Source: Gallionella sp. UBA4737
GTDB lineage: Bacteria > Pseudomonadota > Gammaproteobacteria > Burkholderiales > Gallionellaceae
Direction of reading: 5' to 3'
Assembly: GCA_002403995.1 (NCBI GenBank)
Contig: DHIV01000087.1
Coordinates: 1-29,661 of the forward strand
Length of the DNA: 29,661 bases
Of this stretch, positions 1 to 7,346 are shown one piece after another. Every line of letters begins with the position of its first letter. The first letter of the stretch is position 1. The notes beneath the pieces are model-generated. The model was not told the origin of the DNA. It saw only the letters and a list, made by a program, of their open reading frames with translations, and did no database searches. A program made the translations under genes and the position numbers.

Positions 1-912
1 CTGCGCCACGGCGATCAGCATCACATTCATGATCAGCACGCCCGCCACGGCCAGGCTGATCGCGGCGATGCCGCCCACCGCCATCGTCAGCGCGGTGAGG
101 ATACGGTCGAAGGTGGCGAGCACCGCATCCTGCGTGATCACCGTGACGTCCTTCTCGCCGCTGTGGCGCTGGAACATGATCTGTTCGGCATCGTGCCTGG
201 CCTGTTCGATGACATCGCGGCTTTTCGCTTCGATCAGCACGCGGAACAATCCGGAGGTGTTGAACAACTGATGCGCGGAAGCGACCGGCACGATCACCAG
301 TTCGTCGGTGCGCATGCCCATCGATTCCCCTTGTGCCGCCAGCACGCCGATGACGCGGAAACGCCGGTCGCCAAGCCGCACCCACTGCCCCACGGCCTGT
401 TCGTTGCCGAACAATTCGCGCTTCATCTGGTCGCCGAGCACGCACACCGAAGCGCTTTCATGGATGTCGCCCGGCGGCAGGAATTTGCCGAGGCCCAGGC
501 TCATGTGGCGCACTTCGAGCAGATCGGAAGTCGAGCCTAGCACCACCACTTCGCGGTTCAGCGCATTGCGCGACAGCATCGCGGAACCGACGGTCAGCGG
601 TGCGATGAGTTTGACGGCGCTGCTGCGCGAGAGTGCTTCCGCATCGTCCAGCGTGATCTCGCGCGGTATCTGTCCGAGCAGCATGCCGGGACCGATGCCT
701 GCAGTCTCGGTGCGCCCCGGCAACACGATCACCAGGTTGGTGCCCAGCGAGGAGAATTGGTCGACCACATAGCGGCGCGCGCCCTCGCCCAGCGCGGTGA
801 GCACCACCACCGCCGCGACACCGATGGACATCGCCAGCATCATCAGCAGCGTACGTGTCGGACTGCCGCGCAGACTGCCGGTGGCGAATTGCGCGACGTC
901 GAGAAGTCTCAT
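1..912 (-). CDS. ABC transporter permease, MacB/FtsX type (partial, C-terminus outside window)
   Basis: The frame is open from an ATG at 912 to the window edge (304 codons seen), so the C-terminal part is missing. The N-terminus has the typical MacB/FtsX layout: a short cytoplasmic stretch, one membrane helix (around residues 22-40, LLMMLAMSIGVAAVVVLTAL), then a large periplasmic domain. A second hydrophobic segment (around 280-300, ending VLIMNVMLIAVAQ) is reached at the edge. It should be the inner-membrane mechanotransmission subunit working with the ABC ATPase encoded just upstream and the adaptor further upstream. The substrate cannot be told. No Shine-Dalgarno motif is visible before the ATG because a palindromic repeat element begins 6 bases upstream. 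The fold call is firm; a precise name (macB) is not justified. Confidence 0.9.
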   Translation of the reverse strand, partial: MRLLDVAQFATGSLRGSPTRTLLMMLAMSIGVAAVVVLTALGEGARRYVVDQFSSLGTNLVIVLPGRTETAGIGPGMLLGQIPREITLDDAEALSRSSAVKLIAPLTVGSAMLSRNALNREVVVLGSTSDLLEVRHMSLGLGKFLPPGDIHESASVCVLGDQMKRELFGNEQAVGQWVRLGDRRFRVIGVLAAQGESMGMRTDELVIVPVASAHQLFNTSGLFRVLIEAKSRDVIEQARHDAEQIMFQRHSGEKDVTVITQDAVLATFDRILTALTMAVGGIAAISLAVAGVLIMNVMLIAVAQ

Positions 913-918
913 ATGCAA

Positions 919-1034
919 CCGTTCGTGCTGAGCTTGTCGAAGCATGAACGTTCACCCTTCGACATAACCAGCGACTTGCCCGCTTGCGGGCTTAGTCGAA
1001 TGGCTAGTAGTTCCATCAAGCTCAGGGCGAACGG
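919..1034. repeat. MITE/REP-like element with 18-bp terminal inverted repeats
   Basis: Positions 919-936 (ccgttcgtgctgagcttg) and 1017-1034 (caagctcagggcgaacgg) are inverted copies matching at 16 of 18 positions. The interior has a perfect 6-bp GCCCGC/GCGGGC hairpin at 978-991, flanked by GACT (973-976) and AGTC (994-997). The core CTTCGAC...GCTCAGG is a widespread proteobacterial intergenic repeat type. No coding capacity is evident. The element fills most of the gap between the ABC ATPase and permease genes. Confidence 0.75.
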
Positions 1035-1088
1035 ATTTGGAGCTATTAGATAATCCAGCTTCATGAGGCGTCTCCTAATCAACAAGCT

Positions 1089-1820
1089 TCATCGTAGGTC
1101 GGGCTCCGCCCGACGCTCTGTTTCGACGGGCATAGCCCGTCCTGCAACTTGCCCGGTCTCGCTGATGATCTGCCCATCCACCATTTGTATCTGCCGCGCT
1201 GCGCGTCCGCCAATTACCGGATCATGGGTGACGACGATCAATGTCACCTGTTGCGCGACCAGTTGTTCGAGCAGGTTCATCACTTCCTTGCCGGTGGTCT
1301 GGTCGAGATTGCCGGTCGGTTCGTCTGCCAGCAGCACGGCGGGATGCATGCTGGTGGCGCGGGCGATCGCGACGCGCTGGCGCTGCCCGCCGGAGAGCTG
1401 GTCGGGCCTGTGGTCGGCTCTATCCGTCAGCCCATAGTTCTTCAGCAATTCCGTGACTCGCGACTTGCGTTCGGCGGGATCGATGCCCGCAAGTATCATC
1501 GGCAGCTCGATGTTCACCGCCGCAGTGAGGCGCGGCACCAGGTGGAAAGACTGGAACACGAAGCCGATCTTTTCGCTGCGCACCTTTGCCTGCTGCACGT
1601 CATCCAGTGCAGTGACATTTCCGCCATCCAGCTTGTACGTGCCGGAACTCGGCCTGTCCAGCAGGCCGATCAGATTGAGCAAGGTGGATTTCCCGGAACC
1701 GGACGGCCCCATGATCGAAACGTAATCGCCCGCCGCGATGTTCAGGTCGATGCCGCGCAACGCGGCGACCTGCTGATCACCCACCGTGAAGCTGCGGCTG
1801 ACTTGGCTAAGGGCTATCAT
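1089..1820 (-). CDS. ABC transporter ATP-binding protein, LolD/MacB-type family
   Basis: This is a 243-residue nucleotide-binding subunit. Visible motifs are Walker A GPSGSGKST (about residues 39-47), a Q-loop FVFQSF, the ABC signature LSGGQRQRVAIARA, Walker B AVLLADEPTGNLD with catalytic Glu, and the H-loop VTHDP. These place it in the LolD/FtsE/MacB ATPase family that powers FtsX-fold permeases, fitting the permease gene that follows. The ordinary family ending would fall near 'GQIISETGQVA'. The last 17 or so residues (GRAMPVETERRAEPDLR) are encoded by a double-hairpin intergenic-type repeat, so the tail is probably an acquired extension. Start is the ATG at 1820, with no strong ribosome binding site. 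Role in lipoprotein sorting (LolCDE) is unlikely, given the adaptor-type partner upstream. Confidence 0.92.
   Translation of the reverse strand: MIALSQVSRSFTVGDQQVAALRGIDLNIAAGDYVSIMGPSGSGKSTLLNLIGLLDRPSSGTYKLDGGNVTALDDVQQAKVRSEKIGFVFQSFHLVPRLTAAVNIELPMILAGIDPAERKSRVTELLKNYGLTDRADHRPDQLSGGQRQRVAIARATSMHPAVLLADEPTGNLDQTTGKEVMNLLEQLVAQQVTLIVVTHDPVIGGRAARQIQMVDGQIISETGQVAGRAMPVETERRAEPDLR
1095..1146. repeat. Double-hairpin palindromic repeat overlapping the ATPase 3' end
   Basis: There are two perfect 7-bp stem-loops in tandem. The first is gtcgggc/gcccgac with loop tcc at 1098-1114. The second is gacgggc/gcccgtc with loop ata at 1125-1141. The unit is embedded in the reading frame of the ABC ATPase gene, whose TGA lies at 1089-1091. 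There is no U-tract, so a classic intrinsic terminator is not supported, although mRNA stabilisation is possible. Confidence 0.7.
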
Positions 1821-1884
1821 TCAAATACGGTTCCGGTTGAAGTCCGTTGGATGAAAGGATTCACAGATAATTCGAAGCTGAGCT

Positions 1885-3018
1885 TTAGTTATCTGCCAAA
1901 TAAATATGGCCTGCTTTCAACTCCAAGTCAGACCGTACCAAAACGGGCATGATCCATACGCGCTTACGTAATGTTCTACCTGGGCCGTGTGGTTGTATAC
2001 GCCAGTGGCCGCGCCGCCAATGAGCAGACATTTCGCTGCCAACACCGTGCGCTTCGCTCGTTTTCTCAAATTCCATTCCGCACAGATTCACGATGTTGTA
2101 GCCCATTGACAGCAGCTTTGATGTTGCGCGTTGCTTTGCCTTGTACGTAGTGGCGCGACTGATCTTCTCGATCATTGAAGGTGGCGTACCATCTACCCAG
2201 CGTTTCTCGATGTCATCGCGGTAGTGCGTGAGATACGCCAAGCCGTTGATGACAAGTTTCATACTTTCCATAAACACCGGAAATGCGCGTTGGTATTCGT
2301 CCACTCGATCTATAGCTGTTTGATGAGCGCGACTTACAATCCCCATTTCAGCAGCCTTCGCCTCGTGTTTGGCAACCCCATCCAGCGATTGCTTGATCTC
2401 CCCTTTCAGCGCAGCTTCGGATGCCTCTTCGACAGATAAGGACAAATCGGCCTTGCTCAAACTGAGGTAGTAATACTTTTCCCAGCGATTAAACCAAGGC
2501 TTATCTGAAGGCTGACCGCGCGTGGTTAAAAGGATTTGAATGCTATGACCCGAATTGTCAGTGATATAAGCCCCATCTATCTTTGCACCATCCCCAAATG
2601 GTTCTAGGTCTGCTTGCACGCCGAAGCTGAGATACACCGTCGGATACGGCAGAACGATTTCGCCAATGGCGAAATCTGCCACATCGGTGCGCCTGAAAGC
2701 CTGCGTTAAGCCCTCACCGAAATGAAATATATTCCGGCCCGCACCCACAAAGGCCAGATAGTGCATCGCCATGCTGAAATCGCTCATCAAGACATGCGTG
2801 GATTCTGGGCGGTCATCACGCGGCACCAATGATATGTCTTCATTGTATTGAAGACTCAGCACTTCCTGTACGTGCTCGAATACCTCACGAGTTACCAATT
2901 CAAAACCCATATTGGGCATCTGTTTTTCCAGTTGCCGAATAACTGGCCTGCCCTTGCGATACCGTTCCGGGTGGTAGTGCTGCATGATTTCATCATTATT
3001 CATTTTTGTTTCATGCAT
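1885..3018 (-). CDS. Accessory protein with C-terminal RRGHW-type (AcrVA2-like?) module
   Basis: This 377-codon gene (ATG 3018; the in-frame ATG at 3003 giving MNNDEIMQHY is equally plausible) lies between the adaptor and ATPase genes, 18 bases after the adaptor stop. There is no signal peptide or membrane segment, so it is predicted cytoplasmic. Two regions stand out. One is a middle segment around residues 118-155 (IVLPYPTVYLSFG, then FGDGAKIDGAYI). The other is a basic C-terminal block (AHWRRGHWR, then GPGRTLRKRVWIMPVLV). From memory, this arrangement resembles the AcrVA2 family, known from an anti-Cas12a protein of Moraxella, whose homologues also occur in hosts without Cas12a. That is a hypothesis. 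The gene is visibly more A/T-rich than the operon around it, suggesting later insertion. Nothing links its function to export. Confidence 0.8.
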   Translation of the reverse strand: MHETKMNNDEIMQHYHPERYRKGRPVIRQLEKQMPNMGFELVTREVFEHVQEVLSLQYNEDISLVPRDDRPESTHVLMSDFSMAMHYLAFVGAGRNIFHFGEGLTQAFRRTDVADFAIGEIVLPYPTVYLSFGVQADLEPFGDGAKIDGAYITDNSGHSIQILLTTRGQPSDKPWFNRWEKYYYLSLSKADLSLSVEEASEAALKGEIKQSLDGVAKHEAKAAEMGIVSRAHQTAIDRVDEYQRAFPVFMESMKLVINGLAYLTHYRDDIEKRWVDGTPPSMIEKISRATTYKAKQRATSKLLSMGYNIVNLCGMEFEKTSEAHGVGSEMSAHWRRGHWRIQPHGPGRTLRKRVWIMPVLVRSDLELKAGHIYLADN

Positions 3019-3036
3019 CTGTCATTAGCTTGCGGA

Positions 3037-4215
3037 TCATTTCCCTGCCTTCCCCACTTCCGGCTGCACCCGCACCCCTGCCTTCACCCCTGCCTGGTCG
3101 AGCGACATCACGATCTGGTCGCCTTCGTTCAGCCCGGCGGTGATTTCGGTGCGATCCCAGTTGGCCAGGCCGGTGGTGACGGTGCGCTCTTCGAGAATGC
3201 CGTTGGCACCGTAGAGCAGCACATGCTTGCCTTCGAGCAACGCTTGCGTGGGGATGCGCAGCACGTTCGCGTGCGCGTCATGCACGATCTCGACATCGGC
3301 GCTGTAGCCGACCAGCAGATTTTCAGCGTTCGGCGCCTCAACGAATTCCACCTCGACTTCCACGGTGCGCGCCTGTTTCTCCAGCTCCAGCACGTAGGGG
3401 GCGATACGCTTGACCTTGCCTGCAAAGGTCTTGCCCTTGATCGCGTCCAGCGTGATGCGTGCTTCCTGCCCGACCTTGATGTTGGCTGCATCCACTTCGT
3501 CGATCGGGGCGCTGACGAACATGCAGCTATCATCAATCAGATCGATTGCCGGCAGCGTCGGAATCCCGGGTGGAGAAGGCGTGGCATATTCGCCCAGCTC
3601 GCCGCTGATGTCGGCAACGATGCCGCTGAACGGGGCGCGCAACACCATGCGCTGCAGACTGGCATTCGCCACGGCGATCCGGGAACGGCTCTGATCGATC
3701 TGGCTGCGGGCGACCTCGCAACCGGCACGGCTCACCGTGGCTGCGGATACTTTCTGATCCAGCCCTTCGGCGGAAATAAATCCCTTCTCTCTGAGTTGTT
3801 GCGCGCGCGCGGCTTCCTTTTCGGCCAGGTCTGCCTGCACACATGCCTGCTGTTCCTGCGTCTGCGCAGTGGCGAGCTGTTCCTGCGACAGGCGCTTTTG
3901 CGCTTCCAGATCATCGTTCCACAATTCCAGCAACACCTGATCGGCCTTGACGCGCTGTCCCTTTTTCACCAGCAGATGCGCGATCTGGCCTCCCGCCGGC
4001 GGGGCCAGCTTGGCGCGGCGGCACGCCTTGACCGTTCCCGCGCGCGTGTTGTTCACCGTCGCTTCCACCACCCCGCGCTCGACCTTGACCAGCTGCACGC
4101 GCAACGGCGCGGGACGAGTGAAGTACCAGACCGCAATCGCCGCCAGCACCACACCCGCAAGCCACGGCAGGTAGCGAATAACAATATTACGTTTATCGCG
4201 CGAAAAATCAGTCAT
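3037..4215 (-). CDS. Periplasmic adaptor (membrane fusion) protein, MacA/HlyD-type
   Basis: The protein has 392 residues. An N-terminal membrane anchor (about residues 11-29, YLPWLAGVVLAAIAVWYF) is followed by a lipoyl half-domain (LAPPAGGQIAHLLVKKGQRV). A long alpha-helical hairpin rich in Gln, Ala and Glu comes next (about 90-180), then the second lipoyl half (LRAPFSGIVADISGELGEY), a beta-barrel and a membrane-proximal domain. This order is typical of tripartite efflux adaptors that link an inner-membrane pump to an outer-membrane channel. It should pair with the ATPase and permease encoded downstream, although an unrelated gene now intervenes. No outer-membrane TolC partner is seen here. 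ATG at 4215 is preceded by AGGGA. The gap to the metal exporter upstream is only 20 bases, implying co-transcription. Confidence 0.92.
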   Translation of the reverse strand: MTDFSRDKRNIVIRYLPWLAGVVLAAIAVWYFTRPAPLRVQLVKVERGVVEATVNNTRAGTVKACRRAKLAPPAGGQIAHLLVKKGQRVKADQVLLELWNDDLEAQKRLSQEQLATAQTQEQQACVQADLAEKEAARAQQLREKGFISAEGLDQKVSAATVSRAGCEVARSQIDQSRSRIAVANASLQRMVLRAPFSGIVADISGELGEYATPSPPGIPTLPAIDLIDDSCMFVSAPIDEVDAANIKVGQEARITLDAIKGKTFAGKVKRIAPYVLELEKQARTVEVEVEFVEAPNAENLLVGYSADVEIVHDAHANVLRIPTQALLEGKHVLLYGANGILEERTVTTGLANWDRTEITAGLNEGDQIVMSLDQAGVKAGVRVQPEVGKAGK

Positions 4216-4235
4216 ACAAATCCCTGTAAAATGAA

Positions 4236-5207
4236 CTATGCGCCGATCTGGTTAATCTCGATACTGATATGCACCAGTTCTTCGTGGATGCTTAACTGTT
4301 GCTTGAAATATTCCGGCGATACTTCATTATCCGTCGCAAGACTCAGGATGCAAGCGTACTTTCCTTTCCCCACGCGCCATACATGCAAGTCGCTGAGTAT
4401 GGCCTTGACCGGTGAAGCATCTATGACCTCGCGTATCTCGGCCACCACCGGAGCATTCATCTCGGCGTCCAGCAGCACACGCCCGGTATCGCGCAACAAA
4501 CCGTAAGCCCACACGGAAACCAATGTCGCGCCCACCAGCCCCATCACCGGATCCAGCCAGCTTGCCCCCCACAGCTTGCCGCCGAACAGCGCGATGATGG
4601 CCAGCACGGACGTCGCCGCATCGGCCAGCACATGCATATAGGCCGAGCGCAGGTTCAAGTCGTGATGGCCATGGTGAGCATGGTCGTCGTGGCCGTGCGC
4701 ATGATCGTGATGTGCATCATCGTGATGCATGGGCTCATGATCGTGGTGATGACCGTCCTTGAGCAGCCAGGCTGAGGCGAGGTTGACCAGCAGGCCGACG
4801 ATCGCGATCGCAATGGCCTGGTCATAGTGTATCGGGCTGGGCGCGACCAGCCTTTCTATGGATTGATAAATCATCAACCCTGCCACCATCACCAGAAAGA
4901 TCGCGCTGGTATAGCCGCCCAGCACTTCGATCTTCCATGTGCCGAATGAAAAGCGCGGATCGTGGGCGTATTTTCTGGCGTAAACGTAAGCGAAGACCGA
5001 CAGCCCCAGCGCAACCGTATGCGAACTCATATGCCAGCCATCTGCCAGCAAAGCCATCGAGTTGTAATACCAGCCGCCGGTGATTTCGATCACCATCATC
5101 ACCGCGGTAAGAATAGCCACGCGCAGCGTGCTTTTTTCGGCGAGCGGGTTGCCTTCGTCAAACCGGTGGGAATGTTTGAAGCTATCGTCAGCAAGAACTT
5201 GTGTCAT
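4236..5207 (-). CDS. dmeF: Cation diffusion facilitator, DmeF-like Co/Ni/Zn exporter
   Basis: This 323-residue inner-membrane CDF antiporter has about six helices. The first metal-site motif, ALLADGWHMSSH, places Asp56, His59 and His63 in helix 2. The helix 5 motif is HVLADAATS (about 192-200). Between helices 4 and 5 lies a loop of about 31 residues (153-183) carrying 16 histidines, typical of cytosolic metal-sensing loops in this family. The ADGWHMS signature and N-terminus match proteins named DmeF (cobalt/nickel resistance), but the metal cannot be decided from sequence. It is the first gene of the minus-strand efflux run. ATG at 5207; TAAAAT at about 5249-5254 (read on the minus strand) is a possible -10, but no well-spaced -35 is present. 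Confidence 0.9.
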   Translation of the reverse strand: MTQVLADDSFKHSHRFDEGNPLAEKSTLRVAILTAVMMVIEITGGWYYNSMALLADGWHMSSHTVALGLSVFAYVYARKYAHDPRFSFGTWKIEVLGGYTSAIFLVMVAGLMIYQSIERLVAPSPIHYDQAIAIAIVGLLVNLASAWLLKDGHHHDHEPMHHDDAHHDHAHGHDDHAHHGHHDLNLRSAYMHVLADAATSVLAIIALFGGKLWGASWLDPVMGLVGATLVSVWAYGLLRDTGRVLLDAEMNAPVVAEIREVIDASPVKAILSDLHVWRVGKGKYACILSLATDNEVSPEYFKQQLSIHEELVHISIEINQIGA

Positions 5208-5499
5208 GGATTTATTTATCGAGTTATCGGATGTGCAGCATACTGAGCGGTATTTTACAGCGTGAAACGATTTGCAGCGTCAAATTGTCTCTATCGGCTT
5301 ATCCCTGCTTAGGGCGGTTGCCTGTAATTTGCCCCGGCTTTGTTCCTGCCTGACTGCACAATAATTGCAGCGAAAGCGGATCACGCCAACATTAGAGACT
5401 GGAAATCCGCGCTCAACCCCTTTACTATTCAGCGCGATGAACGGATGCCACGGCATGGACGAGTCCCGTTTACACGCAATTCAGAGGGTACCCGCACAT

Positions 5500-7116
5500 A
5501 TGGAAAATCCGGCATCAAACACAGCAGAAAAATTCGCGTTGAAGACCGGTTCGTTTATCGGCAAGCCAACGGTCCAGTGGATTCTGGGTCTGGTTACATT
5601 CACCTGCATTTTCATTTACCACACTTATCCACTGGGACTGAGTGATTTCTGGTGGCACCTGAACACAGGCCGCTGGATATGGGCACATGGCGGCATGCCG
5701 GCCGATGACCCGTTCCTGTTCAGTTCGGTCTCTCCGCTGGATGCCAGAGCTGAACTGATTTTACGCGGCTATCCGCTATCCCAGATGCTATTTTTCGGCT
5801 CCTATGCGTTGGCAGGCGCAAATGCCCTGGTAATGCTGAAGGGCTTGCTGATGACTCTGTTCTACGGCCTGCTGTGGAATCACTTTAGACGCAGTGGGGT
5901 ACACCCCATATCTGCTTTAGCCATCGTTGGAGCATTGCCGCTTTTGTTCTTCCGCTTCGATGAGCTGCGTCCGCAATTGTTTTCGTTCATTTTCACTTTG
6001 CTGACACTGCAACTGGTCGAAGATTTCCTGGCCAAGGAAAGAAGCGGGAGGCCGGCAAAACAATACCTGTTACTGCTCCCGGCCATCATGCTGCTTTGGG
6101 CGAATCTTCATCGGGGCTTTATCATCGGGATAGGGATCTTGTTTGTGTTTCTCTTTGCCGAATGGATCGCCCGCAAGAACAACCGCAATCCTTTATCCGA
6201 TGACGCGTACCGGCGTTTGCTGATCCTGGCGATCGTTTCGGCTGGAATCTCATTCATCAACCCGGTGGGCATCACCGCGACCTGGGCAAGCTTCACCGAG
6301 GTTTCCGGACCATTTTCGAAAGTGATCGACGAGTTCCTGGGGACGCTGAGATATTTCGATTTCATCGGCATGAAACATATCGGCTATCTTGTTGTGGCGG
6401 CGGCAGCCGTTCCGGCGCTTGCACTGTTGCTGAAATGGAAGGATCTCAGCATGGCCCACCTGCTGTTGCTGGTATCGTTCCTGGCTGCCGGAATCATGTC
6501 CTTCCGCTTCAGCCTGCTGATGGTGGCGGTGGTGCTTGCGATTGCCGGTGTTTATTTCGCGCGCGATCTTAACCGCTGGCTGGGGAGCGCCAAGGGCATC
6601 CCGATGATTCTGCTGTGGTGCGTCTCGACGGGATTCCTGGCAAACTCGGCACTAAGCCGGACATCGCTACCCATTACACCACGGGCCACTTCTCCGCTGG
6701 AGGCAGGCGTGATCCCTTCCGCGGCCGTGGATTACCTTGTTCAATCCAAACCAGCCGGGAACGTCTACAATTTTTTCGAATACGGCGGCTACTTGAGCTG
6801 GCGCCTGTACCCGCAAAAGATTTTTATCGATCAAAGAAACCTGTCCTGGGATACTTACGAAGAATATTCACATTGTTGGCGCGGCGATTACTCCGGAGTG
6901 TTCAGCAAGTACCGGATAGGCGTGGTCTTTTATCCAGTCTATGAGAGGCCTTCCGGCAAGTTGTCCAGGCTCGTTGGCGGACTGCTCAACGATAAGCAAT
7001 GGGGGGTCGGCTACTATGATGGGCGGGATATCATTTTCTTGAAACTTGATATTAACGACAATCAACCTCTGCTCGACAAAGCTGCGGTCGCTGAAAACAT
7101 ACTCAGGCGTTTCTGA
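5500..7116 (+). CDS. Polytopic membrane protein, GT-C glycosyltransferase-like
   Basis: This is a membrane protein of 538 residues from the ATG at 5500, which has AGAGGG about 11 bases upstream. The frame stays open to a TTG at 5365 (583 residues), but that start has no ribosome binding site. About ten hydrophobic segments are visible. After the first helix comes DFWWHLNTGRWI followed by PADDPFLF, the acidic first-loop motif typical of GT-C-fold enzymes. The C-terminal soluble part carries NFFEYGGYLSWRLYP and IFIDQRN, a combination I associate with uncharacterised bacterial membrane proteins of this superfamily. Such enzymes use polyprenyl-phosphate sugars at the periplasmic face; neither donor nor acceptor can be named. 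It stands alone between a divergent dmeF and a tRNA gene on the opposite strand, with no polysaccharide cluster nearby. Confidence 0.8.
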   Translation: MENPASNTAEKFALKTGSFIGKPTVQWILGLVTFTCIFIYHTYPLGLSDFWWHLNTGRWIWAHGGMPADDPFLFSSVSPLDARAELILRGYPLSQMLFFGSYALAGANALVMLKGLLMTLFYGLLWNHFRRSGVHPISALAIVGALPLLFFRFDELRPQLFSFIFTLLTLQLVEDFLAKERSGRPAKQYLLLLPAIMLLWANLHRGFIIGIGILFVFLFAEWIARKNNRNPLSDDAYRRLLILAIVSAGISFINPVGITATWASFTEVSGPFSKVIDEFLGTLRYFDFIGMKHIGYLVVAAAAVPALALLLKWKDLSMAHLLLLVSFLAAGIMSFRFSLLMVAVVLAIAGVYFARDLNRWLGSAKGIPMILLWCVSTGFLANSALSRTSLPITPRATSPLEAGVIPSAAVDYLVQSKPAGNVYNFFEYGGYLSWRLYPQKIFIDQRNLSWDTYEEYSHCWRGDYSGVFSKYRIGVVFYPVYERPSGKLSRLVGGLLNDKQWGVGYYDGRDIIFLKLDINDNQPLLDKAAVAENILRRF

Positions 7117-7138
7117 ACGGAAGAAATATCGGCAGAAT

Positions 7139-7214
7139 TGGTGCTGGAGAGAGGAATCGAACCTCCGACCTACGCGTTACGAGTGCGTTGCTCTACCAAC
7201 TGAGCTACTCCAGC
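7139..7214 (-). tRNA. tRNA-Thr (anticodon CGT)
   Basis: A complete 76-nt cloverleaf with encoded CCA. Acceptor stem GCTGGAG/CTCCAGC, D-arm GCTC/GAGC with AGTTGGTA loop, anticodon loop CTCGTAA giving CGU (reads ACG), and T-arm GGAGG/CCTCT with TTCGATT loop. The anticodon stem reads ACGCA/CGCGT, so the pair closing the loop (31-39) is an A.C mismatch where most homologues have A-U. Confidence 0.96.
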
Positions 7215-7227
7215 AAAACCGGGTGCG

Positions 7228-7256
7228 ATTATAGGGGACGAATTCCAGGCCCTCAA
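7228..7256 (-). promoter_or_regulatory. Sigma-70 promoter of tRNA-Thr
   Basis: On the minus strand, TTGAGG (7256-7251) and a perfect TATAAT (7233-7228) are separated by exactly 17 bases. The mature tRNA 5' end is at 7214. The discriminator region (CGCACCC) is G/C-rich, as expected for a stable-RNA promoter under stringent control. Confidence 0.8.
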
Positions 7257-7346
7257 TCTTTATCAAACTCAGGCAGTCCACAACCTTGAAAGACAGCTCT
7301 TCCGGACATGGAATTGAAAGTCCTGAATGCTTGTAGGAAGTAATCG

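Noticed and set aside
458..955. 165-codon minus-strand frame at the left edge
   Set aside because: It is out of frame with the permease, which is open through 1-912 with proper membrane helices. This frame's Arg/His-rich translation is a shadow.
2848..4506. 552-codon open frame on the plus strand
   Set aside because: It lies antisense to the adaptor and metal-exporter genes, both of which show clear family motifs on the minus strand. The plus-strand translation has no recognisable domain.
5230..5275. dmeF promoter with TTGACG -35 and TAAAAT -10
   Set aside because: The spacing between the two hexamers is about 20 bases, too long for a confident sigma-70 call.
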